Assembly: GCA_964017195.1 (NCBI GenBank)
Contig: OZ024897.1
Span: 8,693,951 to 8,757,950 of the forward strand
Direction: 5' to 3'
Source: Siderastrea radians
Taxonomy: Eukaryota > Cnidaria > Anthozoa > Scleractinia > Rhizangiidae
DNA length: 64,000 nucleotides
The notes under the pieces were generated by a model, which saw nothing but the letters and a program-made list of their open reading frames with translations, was not told where the DNA came from and searched no databases. Positions 1 through 10,310 of this stretch are shown in pieces (positions within the stretch are counted from its first letter, which is position 1; each line of letters starts with the position of its first letter). Both the position numbers and the translations under genes were made by a program.

Positions 1-2693
1 TGGATAAAGGCTCTTTCCAGACCACCTTAGATGACAACTCCGGCTATGACCACATTCTCCTTGATGAGCCTAGCCTTACCTTCTTCGGGCTTCAATGGAA
101 AGTATGGTATTTTTGTTTCTAATACCATTCCTTTTGGATGGAAGATTTCAGCTTATATCTACCATTCCACTGGTTTGTTAGTTTCGCATTATGTGCGCTC
201 AATCGGTGTGCCTTGTTCCTTATACATTGACTATAGACATAACGGCGAGTTGCAGGTTAGCAATTTTCACGCCGTGAAACAGCCGTTGCTCACCCCCCCC
301 CCCCTCGGCTTCTGAATTTCGTCTCAACGCTGCAAAAGCTGCTGTATTCCTTGCTGTTTATACCCTAACATGTTTGGGTTATACTCTTGGTCTTAAAAAG
401 TGTGTTTTTCATCCGCAAAAGCTCAAATATCTCGGTTTTACCTCTGACTCGGATCTACAGGCCTTTTACTTACCTGTTGACAAGCAGAAGAAATTTCTTG
501 AGTTGGTTAACTCGATCCTTCCAGGTAACACTGTCTCTGTCCACACCCTTCAACGTCTCGAAGGAAAATGTATCTCGTTTCGTCTTGCGGTACAGGATTC
601 ACGCCTCTTTACAAATGAAATCAACCTTGCTATTGGTAGGGGTTTAAAAACTTCCAAACTCATTCATATCACCCCACCGTTGAGAGCTGAGATTCAGCAC
701 TGGGCTGATCCGTCGGTTGTTGCCAGGGTTCGAAACTGGCGTAGTGAACGACACCATCAGTTTGTTATTTACTCTGATGCATCCTTGTTCGCGTGGGGAG
801 GTCTTTTCCAAGGAGAGCCGCGTTAGCATTTCCGATTATTGGCCGGCGTCTCTCGTTGATTTGGATATCAATGTTAAGGAAACTAAGGCCCTTTCTAATA
901 CTCTTTTTTCCTTTGGAGATACGCTTCGAGACGCGCGAGTGGATGCGTATGTCGACAACCAAGCCCTCGTTCGAGCATGGCAGTCCCAGGCAGCCCGGTC
1001 TAGTTCTTTCTCTGACGCGTTAAAGGAGTTATCTAACACGGTTTTGAGCCTTAATTTGCACTTGTCGGTTTTTTATATCCCTTCCCGAGAGAACCCTGCT
1101 GACCACCCTTCTCGACGTTTCTCTCCGGCTGATAGCAACTTGGCTCGACACCTATGGCTTCGCCTTCAGAGTCATCCGTGTTTTGGTGGTTCAGACGGCC
1201 ACTCTGTGGACCTCATGGCCCTTGAATCTAATGCCCAGTCTGACGGTGGTGGGGTTATTCTGCCCCATTTTACTCCGTACCCGACTCCTCTCTCGTCAGG
1301 GGTAGATTTCTTTGGTCAGGATTTTAGCCAGTCGGTTTCCAAACCTCTCCTTCGCAGTCCCTACATTTTCCCGCCTATTTTGTTGATTGTTCCAGTTCTG
1401 AGACACCTGCGTACCACGCAGTTACCTTGCACTGTTGTGGTTCCTGATGTTCATCCTAGGCGCTATTGGTGGCCTATCCTTTCCCAGTCGGCTCGTTTTT
1501 CGCTCAAACTCTCTTGTAAGGGTGAGCTGGGAGCAATTTTAATGCCTTTTAGGCATGGTTAGACATGTTTAAATTACCTTGGGATCTCTGGGCCTTCAGA
1601 GTATGACTATAGTTTGGATTTCTCCGTCTTTGTCCACGCAGAAGGCTTGGTATCTAATTTTTTCTGTCTGTTCGGATAAGCACGATAACTTATCTAGAGA
1701 CTTTTATTTTGGAACAGTTTCTCGTTTGGAAAGACCGTAAGGGGAAGACTACGGTACACAAATCCGCTTGCCAATTTTTCGGGCGAAAAGGGTCGTTCTC
1801 GTGTCTTTGCCCCACGCGCCTCGCCTACGGGACGGTGGACTCTCTGATAGGGAAGCTACGGGCTTTGTTTAACGAGTCAGGAAGGAGAGGAGAGTGGGAC
1901 CCCAGGCTTCTCATCGGTAACCCAGCCACCGATATTTCTTTGAAGCAATACTTAAAGGCTGTTACGGCGGAGCAACTTCAAGCCCAAATTACCCCTACCC
2001 AGGCTACTCCCGTCTTCGTTCATGATCTCGTGCGTCTAAGCCACTTTTTGGATGAAAAGCTTTTGTCTGATAAACTTTCCTCAATCGAGATGTTTGTTCT
2101 CATGAGAGACCAAGCCTCTTTTAAAACTCTGTTTTTCAGTGGGGATAGAGCAGGTGATCTGGGGCAGGTGAAGACTCCGGGAAATCCTCCGTTCCCCCAC
2201 ATTTGGGGAAAACCCTCCATGATGGCTCATCCAACCTTTTTGGCATACGCCGTAGTAAGTATCCAGACATTTGATCTCTATGTGGCCTTCGCAAAGCGAA
2301 TTGGAATCGACCTTACGGGCGGTTTTCTGTTTCGTCCTACGTCTTCAGATGGCACCGTTATTGACAAACCTTTTTCCTCCTCGGCTGCGGATGCCCGTCT
2401 CAAGCATTACTTGCGCGAGGGCAAATTGGAAGAGCTGTATCACTCCACACGGTTTCAGATCTGGCTGTGCTATAACCCTTGCTCTCTCAGGCACAGAGCT
2501 TCAAGATATAATGGGCCATGTTAGTTGGCACAATCGTTCTACCGCAGCGTATTACATGCAACTTTCAAAAGTCATGTCCGCTGGTTCCCCTTCTTCTGTC
2601 CTTACTGGGCAGACAGTAAACATTGAGGATCCAGGGATTTTCTATGACCAGTGCAATAACCTCAGGCGTTTCACTCCAGCCTTTTCACGTTAA
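1..2693 (+). pseudogene. DIRS/Ngaro-type retrotransposon pol (RT, RNase H, tyrosine recombinase), frameshifted, 5' end outside window
   Basis: Such elements copy RNA into DNA with a reverse transcriptase and integrate with a tyrosine recombinase instead of a DDE integrase. RT sequence runs from the first bases (LDDNSGYDH, then IPFGWK, then the active-site region SLYIDYRHNG at about 205-260). RNase H follows at about 760-1130, with YSDAS, KETKAL, AYVDNQALVRAW and a C-terminal PADHPSR. The recombinase lies at 1709-2692, with the first Arg in FFSGDRAGDL, the HGFR box, GHVSWHN and a final Tyr in AAYYMQ. The reading frame changes near 115, near 300 (in a C-run), near 815 and near 2440, so it cannot make a full protein. 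The RT motif reads YIDY where YIDD is expected. It is a dead copy and its start is upstream of the window. Confidence 0.88.
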
Positions 2694-2786
2694 TCTTTTC
2701 TTTGGAGAATGGGAGAATAGTCTGCTCTTAGGCCGGCTTTCTTTGGAGATACGACTGTTTAGCGGTCGAGCTGGTGGATTTGGGGA

Positions 2787-3142
2787 CCATTTTCACCCTT
2801 CCATATCTCATTGTATATTCATGTGTATTGTAGGTAGTGAGAATATGTTACTATTCTCAGTACCGAAAATAAAACAGGAATATTTCCATAACAATAGATA
2901 TCCCACAATTCTTAGCGTTGTATATATTACCACCTTTCTTTGTATTGTGTGCATTTGTCTAACAACATCTCAGAGTGAAGACAGCGACCCACCCTCCCCA
3001 GCCCGCAGCCATGACGCGTTGCACTACCTTCAATGCATGTGAGTATACCGCTGTCCACTCCTGTGGACAGGGTCCATTTTCACCCTTCCATATCTCATTG
3101 TATATTCATGTGTATTGTAGGTAGTGAGAATATGTTACTATT
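2787..3142 (+). repeat. Split direct repeats at the 3' end of the tyrosine-recombinase element (B1-A2-B2-like)
   Basis: A 69-bp sequence occurs identically at 2787-2855 and 3074-3142. Both copies lie downstream of the recombinase stop. Ngaro/PAT-type elements end in B1-A2-B2 with A1 at the 5' end. The two 69-bp copies fit B1 and B2, and the 218 bp between them fits A2. The matching A1 would lie left of the window, so this assignment is inferred. A perfect stem-loop (8-bp arms, 4-base loop) at 3051-3070 directly precedes the second copy. Confidence 0.65.
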
Positions 3143-4289
3143 TGAAAAGATCATTAGTTGAACACCAATACGGGTCATTGCTTCCTTCTTTTCTTCCTTT
3201 ATACATGACTCATTTGTTGTACAGTACATGTACTTACAACTGTGTTGGATAATATATATCATCATAAAATACCGTTTTGCCTCTAGCACTCAGTACGCCA
3301 GCTTATTTTAACTTCTTGGCTGTTTTCGCTGTTTTCAACCCTTTTACCGCCAGAGTGAAAAAACTTTGACTGCAACGTGATACTAACTTTTGAATCAACA
3401 GAAAAAATGTTCAGTTTAACCACTCAAGTGACAGCTACTGAGCAGAAATGACAGCTACTGTGTTGCTGTTTCTTTTGCTGTGAAAGGTGGCTTAAAAATC
3501 TGCGGATAAAACCCTAAAGAGTGCCCCTTTCCATGAGTTACAGCGTAGTACTTTCCTGCAGTACTGAAAATTATCAGGAGCCATAATCGGGGACGGAGAC
3601 CGTAAGCGCGGGGTCCACGCGGCCCCATCGAAAAAGACAAATGTGCTATTTTTAGAAAAAATTGCGCCACCCTCAACGTCATAAACGCGCGTGGCTACAC
3701 GCAAATTTGCGTACAACGAGGGCGTGCTGGATATGACCAAGATGGTTATAATTATTTGATATCCGGTATGCCCGAGTACACAATTGTTTTAATTATTAAA
3801 AACGCAATCACTAATTGCTATAAAATTAAGAAAGATAGAAAGAGAAAAAAAAGAGAGAGAAACCCCGAGATAAAAGGGAACAAGAATCGATCGCGATCAC
3901 ATGACTGACCGAAAAAGGCGCCAAAACCTTGCAAAGTGTTGCAGTGTTTCTTTGCGGAGCTGAATGAATCAATGAAACTGCTCCGAAGTGAACGTACAAG
4001 CACAAGGTCTGGGAAAAATCTCCCAATTATGGGTTCTGAAAAAGGGTACGTGTTTGAGTTTTCCTGAAAATTGTTGTAATCGTCGTTCAAAGCGGATTGA
4101 AGCTGTACGATCTCACCGTTATGGCTGCGGGAGTTCAAATGAACGAGTTTGCAATCGCTCCGTTTGCACAACGCTGACAACGGAGCCATCATGTGTTTGT
4201 TTGATCGAATGAAGACAGGATTAATAATTAAACTTGAACGATAATTACAATGCAGCTCACGGAAACAAGACTACGGAGGTGAGGAACAT

Positions 4290-5035
4290 AGGGTCCGAAA
4301 TTGCGACCAGCTGGTCGCCAATGCGACTGAAAATTGAGTGTTGGCGACCAGAATTTCAAGGCTAGACGCTAGGAGGCGACTAACTTTCAGCGCCTCGTTA
4401 ATGTTTTGAACCGCCGCTCAAGGAATTAATTTCGTTTTAAATGGAAAAAATTAGCGTTTGATTTCCAGCAGAAACTTACCCCATGTCTTTTCGAAGTTTT
4501 TAATCTCCATAGAAAATAATTTAGATCAAAAACGAAGGTAAGATTCCTGTTAAATGACCTCCACAACAGTTGTAATCCACGCAATGTAATCGACATTTAG
4601 CGGCCGCCATGTTGTCAGCAATTTCATCTGACAACCATACCGTGGGCGCATCGCATAAACACAGGCTTTCCTTTCGCCATTGAATATTCAACGAAACGCT
4701 CTACAAATTTTCAATAACACTTTACAGTCAGAAAAAGTGGCGTCATGTTCAGTCTTCAAACTAAGAGAGCTATCTATTTAACAAAAACTCCTTTTCAACT
4801 ACAATGTAAGCTACACGATCATTTAATACCTTTTTTTCATGGCAGTCTGACTCTTGCGATCGTTCACGAGTAAGATTATGTTTTGAGCGAAGAAATGTCT
4901 TTAAAAGCTTCGCGTTTCGCTGTGAAGCAACAATTTTACGGACACTTTTTGGCGACCAAAATTTTCCATCTGGCGACTGAAAAAAACATTTCAGTCGCAA
5001 CTTGGCGCTCGCATAAAAAAGTAAATTTCGGACCC
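4290..5035. mobile_element. MITE-like element with AGGGTCCGAAATT ends
   Basis: The left end starts AGGGTCCGAAATTGCGAC and the right end reads AATTTCGGACCCT, so the 13-bp tips are perfect inverted repeats. Inside both arms the words GGCGACCA and GCGACTGAAA recur in inverted order. No transposase is visible, so it is probably a non-autonomous DNA element, perhaps hAT-like. Flanks share only ACAT, so no convincing 8-bp duplication can be shown. The element at 52464-52678 has similar tips. Confidence 0.6.
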
Positions 5036-6150
5036 TGACATTAGAATTCACCATCCTACTTTTTAAACGCAAACCACAAAACGCAGTTTTTCTTAGTTTA
5101 GAGCCCGCCGACGCAATGTTAAAAATAACACTCAAACAACTGTGAAAGCGATTCAACGTATTTTACATGGCATCCGACTTGTGTCTAAATGTCTGAAGCT
5201 GCTCAAGGGAACACAGATAGAGCCACAACGAGTACAGGTAAACCAGTGTCAATTTTGTGTGGTATAGCCAAAAAATGTCGCCTTTTCTGGTACTGGATTT
5301 GTTCAGTGCTTGTCGTTCAGACTCTTGCATGATTTTTGTACTGACTCGCCATAAAAAGTGACAATTTTTATTAAATGCTTCTTTCCAGTTTTACTGTGCT
5401 TTATTTTGTCTTGTCTCGATATTTCGGAGTCAAAGCCTTCCGTATGAAACCTGCTGTTTGTGAAATTTTAAGAACAAGTGATTGACTGGACGATGAAAGA
5501 AATTGTAAACAAAGCGCTAAATGCTTAAAATTCTATTTCTACGGTTTATTTTCGTCCTAAGAAATCAAGCACTCTGAAACAACTTAGATTTGTGTCTCAG
5601 TGACGTTCAGTCGTAATTTCTTCTTAATTTTGCTTCGATACAAAGTGATTTTTCTCGCCGGGTTGCTGGCAGAGAAAAATAATTAAGCTCACTCTGTCGT
5701 TGAAACCCTTGCCACATCCACTGCGCTATGTATCCCTTCTAGGTTCGTAAATTGCCTAGAAAGTAACATTAAGTACTAGGGCAGCATGGAGTTTCACTTC
5801 ATCTTTCTCCTTCTCATCGACGGAAGTAGTTTTTTTCTCTTGGTGTTTTTCCAGTTCTCTATCTTGTCGACGATTGATAACGCACCACGAGAGCATTTGA
5901 TTGAAAACAAGGCGCGGTTTTCACTATTCTTGGTCTTCATTATAAACATTTCGGCCATTTCGGTAAAGGCGGGCATTATTTCAGAAGACATACGCTGAGA
6001 AATCTCGACAGACATTTTCTTTGCTGACTCGGTATTTGAATACATGTCACTATTTTTCTTGCAGTGAAAAAAGTGACAACGATTTATCAGTGCGTTACTT
6101 TTCTTCAGTACGTGCTTGGAAAATCATTTTACAGTCTTTGCGGCTGCCCT

Positions 6151-6496
6151 TCAATCTCTGTACGTCCTCAGAGGAAATATATATTCGAGATGTATTTTCC
6201 CTTTTTCTGCCTGATTCGCCTTCAACTGATTTTTTCGTAGTTCGACGCCATTTTTGCCCGTAAAACGTTTCTTCCGTCTAACGAGGAAATCCTCGTCCGA
6301 CATGTCCGACACATCTTCGCCACAGGATTTTTCTAAAATACTCTCACTGCCATCATTGGAATCACTTGTATAATCCCCATATCCAGAGTCACTATCCAGA
6401 AAGTTCTCCCCAAGGGCTTGCCTCAAATTAGGAAGTGACACTGATGACAGAAATTGAATTTATTCATCTCCAACAAAGGTAATTTCCGACGCCATT
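6151..6496 (-). pseudogene. Broken acidic ORF, possible transposase N-terminus
   Basis: On the minus strand an ATG in a good context (CAAAATGGCG) opens MASEITFVGDE, then meets one in-frame TAA. The same frame then continues for 96 codons: a Ser/Asp/Glu-rich stretch (DSDSGYGDYTSDSND, DVSDMSDEDF) followed by a basic RRKKRF segment. Acidic then basic N-termini are common in DNA-transposon transposases such as piggyBac-derived proteins, but no catalytic domain is seen. A second ORF on the same strand at 5794-6045, ending in a Lys/Arg-rich tail, could be a later exon. The family is not recognised. Confidence 0.35.
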
Positions 6497-6654
6497 TTGT
6501 TTGTTTTCCTCTGCGCGGAGTCCTCGCAACACACACGCGCGTGTGTCACGCGCGATGGCGCAATTTTTTCTAAAAATAGCACATTTGTCTTTTTCGATGG
6601 GGCCAACGCCAATACTGAAAATGGCAGTTAGTTACGGTCTCCATCCCCGATTAT

Positions 6655-7238
6655 GGCTCCTGAAATTATACAAGATGGCTTTAAGTTTTGAGTCTGTGGG
6701 TGACATCCTCAGGATATCATCCACAGACTCAACTCCACAGACACACTTAGTAAGTGTGATCATTCAAATGAAAGCTACTGGGCCTGGTTTTTCGAAAGCC
6801 GATTAGCGGTAACCCTGGGTTAAATGTTGTCCAGGGTTTCTGATTCTCTCGTTTAAAAACGTTACCGCTGCTAATTTTGCGTGATAATTTGAAAGCAGCC
6901 AAAGTCAAATTGTTAAGTGAAAATAATTTAGCATTAGTATAGGACACTTGCACGATGACGCCATTTGACTTCAACTACCAGAATCCTTCAGTTTGTTCTT
7001 TTCTCGTGTAAATTAGTGCTATTGTTGTTTAAACCTCACTGGGATTGCAAATTTTAAAAACAAAGGGAAAACACCTTGCAAGTGTCCTCTTGGATTGAGC
7101 TTGCAGCCCTTTACATAGGCCTCCTTCCCCCATTTCCCTCCCTCTTTCCACTGTTTTATCAGTATGACAGGTTCCTGCTCTCATCCCCTTCCACGAGGGG
7201 GCTCATGGCTGGGTTGCCAAGATTTGCTGACTGCCAAT

Positions 7239-7279
<41 letters not shown>

Positions 7280-7845
7280 GCAAGGCAGTTGTTAATATTT
7301 GAAATAGAAACCCTTGCGAGTTACCATACACAAAGAAGAAGAACACCATACACGAAGACAACACTGATTCCTTCTGTATTCACAAAGAAACTGCTGTTAC
7401 ACATACTGTAATCATAACCACCATTGCCTAGCAACATACACTGTATTCCATGTGCTCTTGGCCCAAAGTGCATTGTAGCAGTCGGCGTGAGCGTTTCTTT
7501 ACCATTAGTATAGGACACTCGCATGATGGCACCATTTATAATTTACTGGAACCCACGTCGTCATGGATTAAGAGGGAATCAAAAATTGACGCTAATCCTG
7601 GGTTAGCTTAACCCTGCTTTGAACAACCGGGCCCTGAGCAATACGTTCCTCTTTCCTGTCGTTCTGGACAAGGTGGCTTTAGTTTTAAGTCTGTGGATGA
7701 AATCCTAAAGTGTGACCATTCAAGTGAAAGCTGATGAGCAGTACTTTCCTGTAGCGCTGTTGATGATCTTGTGCAAGGTGGTTCAAACGTTTGAGTCTGT
7801 TGGTGAAATTCTAGTGTGACCATTATTGGTAATAACTTTTTAGTC
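6655..7845. repeat. Cluster of dispersed short repeats (AGTCTGTGGATGAAATCC family and others)
   Basis: Several short repeat types recur elsewhere in the window. The unit with AGTCTGTGG, GTGACCATTCAA and GCAGTACTTTCCTGT occurs near 3420-3560, 6680-6780, 7690-7830, 20225-20340, 43640-43720 and 45188-45490. A second type with GGACACTTGCACGATG followed by CATTTGACT occurs near 6940, 7510 and 37540. A third carries CTGGGTTAGCTTAACC and TTGAACAACCGGG. The match at 43602-43756 shows that the first unit can lie inside a TTAA-ended MITE. No gene was recognised here. Confidence 0.6.
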
Positions 7846-8079
7846 ATGCGACCATTTTCATGTAAGCAAATTGAAGGTCTTTCCTCTGGCTGTTTGTCCT
7901 ACAATTTGTTTCAAAACAAAACTTGGAATACTTTTCATTTTCGATCACTTTTTTTAGGAAAGGTTTAAACAACTTACTGTAGCCGTCAATTACCTCTTGG
8001 TGATGGCCAACAGTTTCTTGATGTACCATTTCAGAGAACTGCTCCCTCTTAACGGGGACGTTAACACCCATGGCACTAA

Positions 8080-8241
8080 AGGTTGATTTCCGCTGTTGCG
8101 TAAATTTTACGTGCGAACTTTCAACTTTTTACGTTTACGTAAGCCGTTCATGCATCGTCTCTAATTTTATTTACGCACATAAAGTCAGTTAAATTTACGC
8201 CCGTACGTACGTAAAATTTCCGCAACAGTGGAAATCAACCT
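8080..8241. mobile_element. 162-bp MITE with TAA target duplication (Harbinger-like), absent from paralogous site
   Basis: The ends are inverted repeats of about 33 bp starting AGGTTGATTTCC, with two mismatches. The element is flanked by TAA on both sides. The paralogous position in copy B (near 20,590) reads ACTAAGGGG without the insert, so it is a natural empty site. A three-base TAA duplication is typical of PIF/Harbinger elements. It has no coding capacity. Confidence 0.8.
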
Positions 8242-8589
8242 TAAGGGGCAGTTTATTCGAGGGAGAACTCTCAGCAGAGGAAATACGGTGAGCATGCAAA
8301 CTGGCAGTATAATCAAGAGTTGCTCTAACTACTGTTTTAGATGATATTTAATATTGCAAATTGAAGTATACACAACTATACGTGAGTGGGGGAGAACTTT
8401 CGTTGTTTTTATATGATCGTGGTCAAAAATATTTAACTATTCTCTCTGGGATCTCTGCCGGCATTAAATAGCCTAAAAACTCTGATTACGTAACCCTGGC
8501 GCACCGCATGCATTCCGTGGCTATAATCTGTCACACGTTTCTATAGTATGGGTCCTTATATAACGCCTCTCCTTTTTCACAATAGTTCA

Positions 8590-10310
8590 TTCAGTCTTTT
8601 CGGTGTGACGATTGCTTCTTTTCGCGCCACACTCGCCTCCCAGCAGCGCTGACCGAGCACTTCAGGAGCTGCCTGCTTTTGACTGCGTCTGTCTGAGTCT
8701 CCAATATCTTATCTAGTCTAAGACATTGATTGCGGATGGACCTTGTGAGAATATAGAACAACAACAGCAACAATTTGATATGTACAGAAAAAGTAAATAC
8801 CAAATTTCGAAATAAGTTCTAAGAGAAAGTAACCGGAATAACAACTAATCTAACTAGCTTAGATTGCTCCAGGGGAGCTGTATTATCGACCAAAACATCG
8901 ATTAAGAGGTTTATTATTCCACTACATTTTGTTTTTGCTTCTTCCTCCTTCCGCAAAAAACCGGTCAAACCGGGATTGAAATGCGCTGGCAGTTGCGGGT
9001 TCTCTTGCCCTTATACGGTAAAATGACACGAGAGTTCCTCTCCCGACGATTTATGTGAGACTTGCCAAATTAACGCGAGCTTTGTATGGAGTCTGTTCTG
9101 AAATGTGGTGAGACAGTTTTTCAATATCAAAACTTTTCTTGCGCCACGACGTTTTTGTGGCCAGGTTTCTTCTCATCAGAGCCCTGAAGAAACGTTCACA
9201 AGTACGGGAATTCTGTCAGCCCGGTTGTTTAAAAGAAGATAACCACGCGGGTTTAAAAGTTAACCAAGGTTTCTATTTCTCTAGTTAACGAAAAGTGTTT
9301 CCACTTCTAATTATAAGCTACAGTTTAAAGTCGAACATACGACAAAAAAATAAGGGACTCCACATCGTTAATCCACCAAACTGCATTCATAATTGATGCT
9401 CATCCCGGTTAGTTTACTAACTTTGCTTTGAACAACCGGGAACTTGAAACGAAGTCAACGAAAAGCACGCGAACCCAAATCTTTGGGTACCATCCTTGTA
9501 AGTTAATGCCAAGCGATGGCGTAACTAAGTTAGGTATCAGTTTGTCAAGTCGATGATTCAAAGGAAAGTGGCAATTTGTCATTTGTGCACCTCTCTGATC
9601 TTTAAAAACACCTGCAAACCAAGAAGTGAAAACAGGGTTTTGGTGGTATGCATGATTGGAGACTTCCTCGCATTGACTCTCCCAGAGTGGAGTATAATTA
9701 ATTGGGTTCTGACAAACTAACAGAGCAGGAAGGGAAGGGGTATGGGAGGCAACAATATAATGGAAAACCTAAATCGTTTGGGCTAACATCAACCTACAGA
9801 TCTGGCTTAGAGCGTCGGTTTACTTGGATAAAACAGAAAACCATTCTTTTGGGACCGTTTTTGGTTTACTTTTTGCGAACTGTGATTCCGTGTATTCTGC
9901 CATTGCTAAACAAAGCAAGAATGACCAGATACGCCAAACACCCAACATAGGTGTGTCCAAAATGAATTGGATTGTTTTTTGAAAAAATAATTTTCATTTT
10001 CGTAATAAAATATACATGTTTGAAAAAAAAAAAACCTTGTTGGGGAAAAAGTATAAACGACAGAAAGTGCCACACAATGGAATTCTGGGGAGGCAGCACC
10101 AGTAAGCTTGTTACTCAGTTTCATTCATTCTCAGAAAATTTTAAGGACAAATTAAGGGATGCTGTCTTATTATAATGTGCACAGTGTCTGAGAAAAGAGG
10201 CAAATTTTCGCGCTTCCCAGAACACCATTGGGTCGATCATTCATGGTTAATACTGTTTACACGACAACGTTTTTTCCAAATTAAGTATAAGTTCTTACTA
10301 AAACAAACCT
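8590..10310. other. 3' flank of TPR-CHAT gene A, no gene seen
   Basis: This stretch is paralogous to 20,930-22,906 and contains no convincing coding sequence on either strand. The ORFs in it are short and lack family features or conserved frames between the copies. A poly-A run lies near 10,024. No clear AATAAA signal for the upstream minus-strand gene was picked out close to its stop codon. Confidence 0.5.

Larger units (their letters stand above)
3576..6663. mobile_element. Inverted-repeat pair bounding about 3 kb of transposon debris
   Basis: The sequence at 3576-3669 recurs in reverse complement at 6554-6663. Two blocks are nearly identical: a 30-base block ending GGAGACCGTAA and a 49-base block covering GGCCCCATCG through ATTGCGCCA. 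They are separated by different short spacers. The arms bracket a nested 0.75-kb element (4290-5035) and a broken acidic ORF (6151-6496). It could be one DNA transposon with decayed ends, or two copies of a dispersed repeat in opposite orientation. No target-site duplication was found. Confidence 0.5.
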
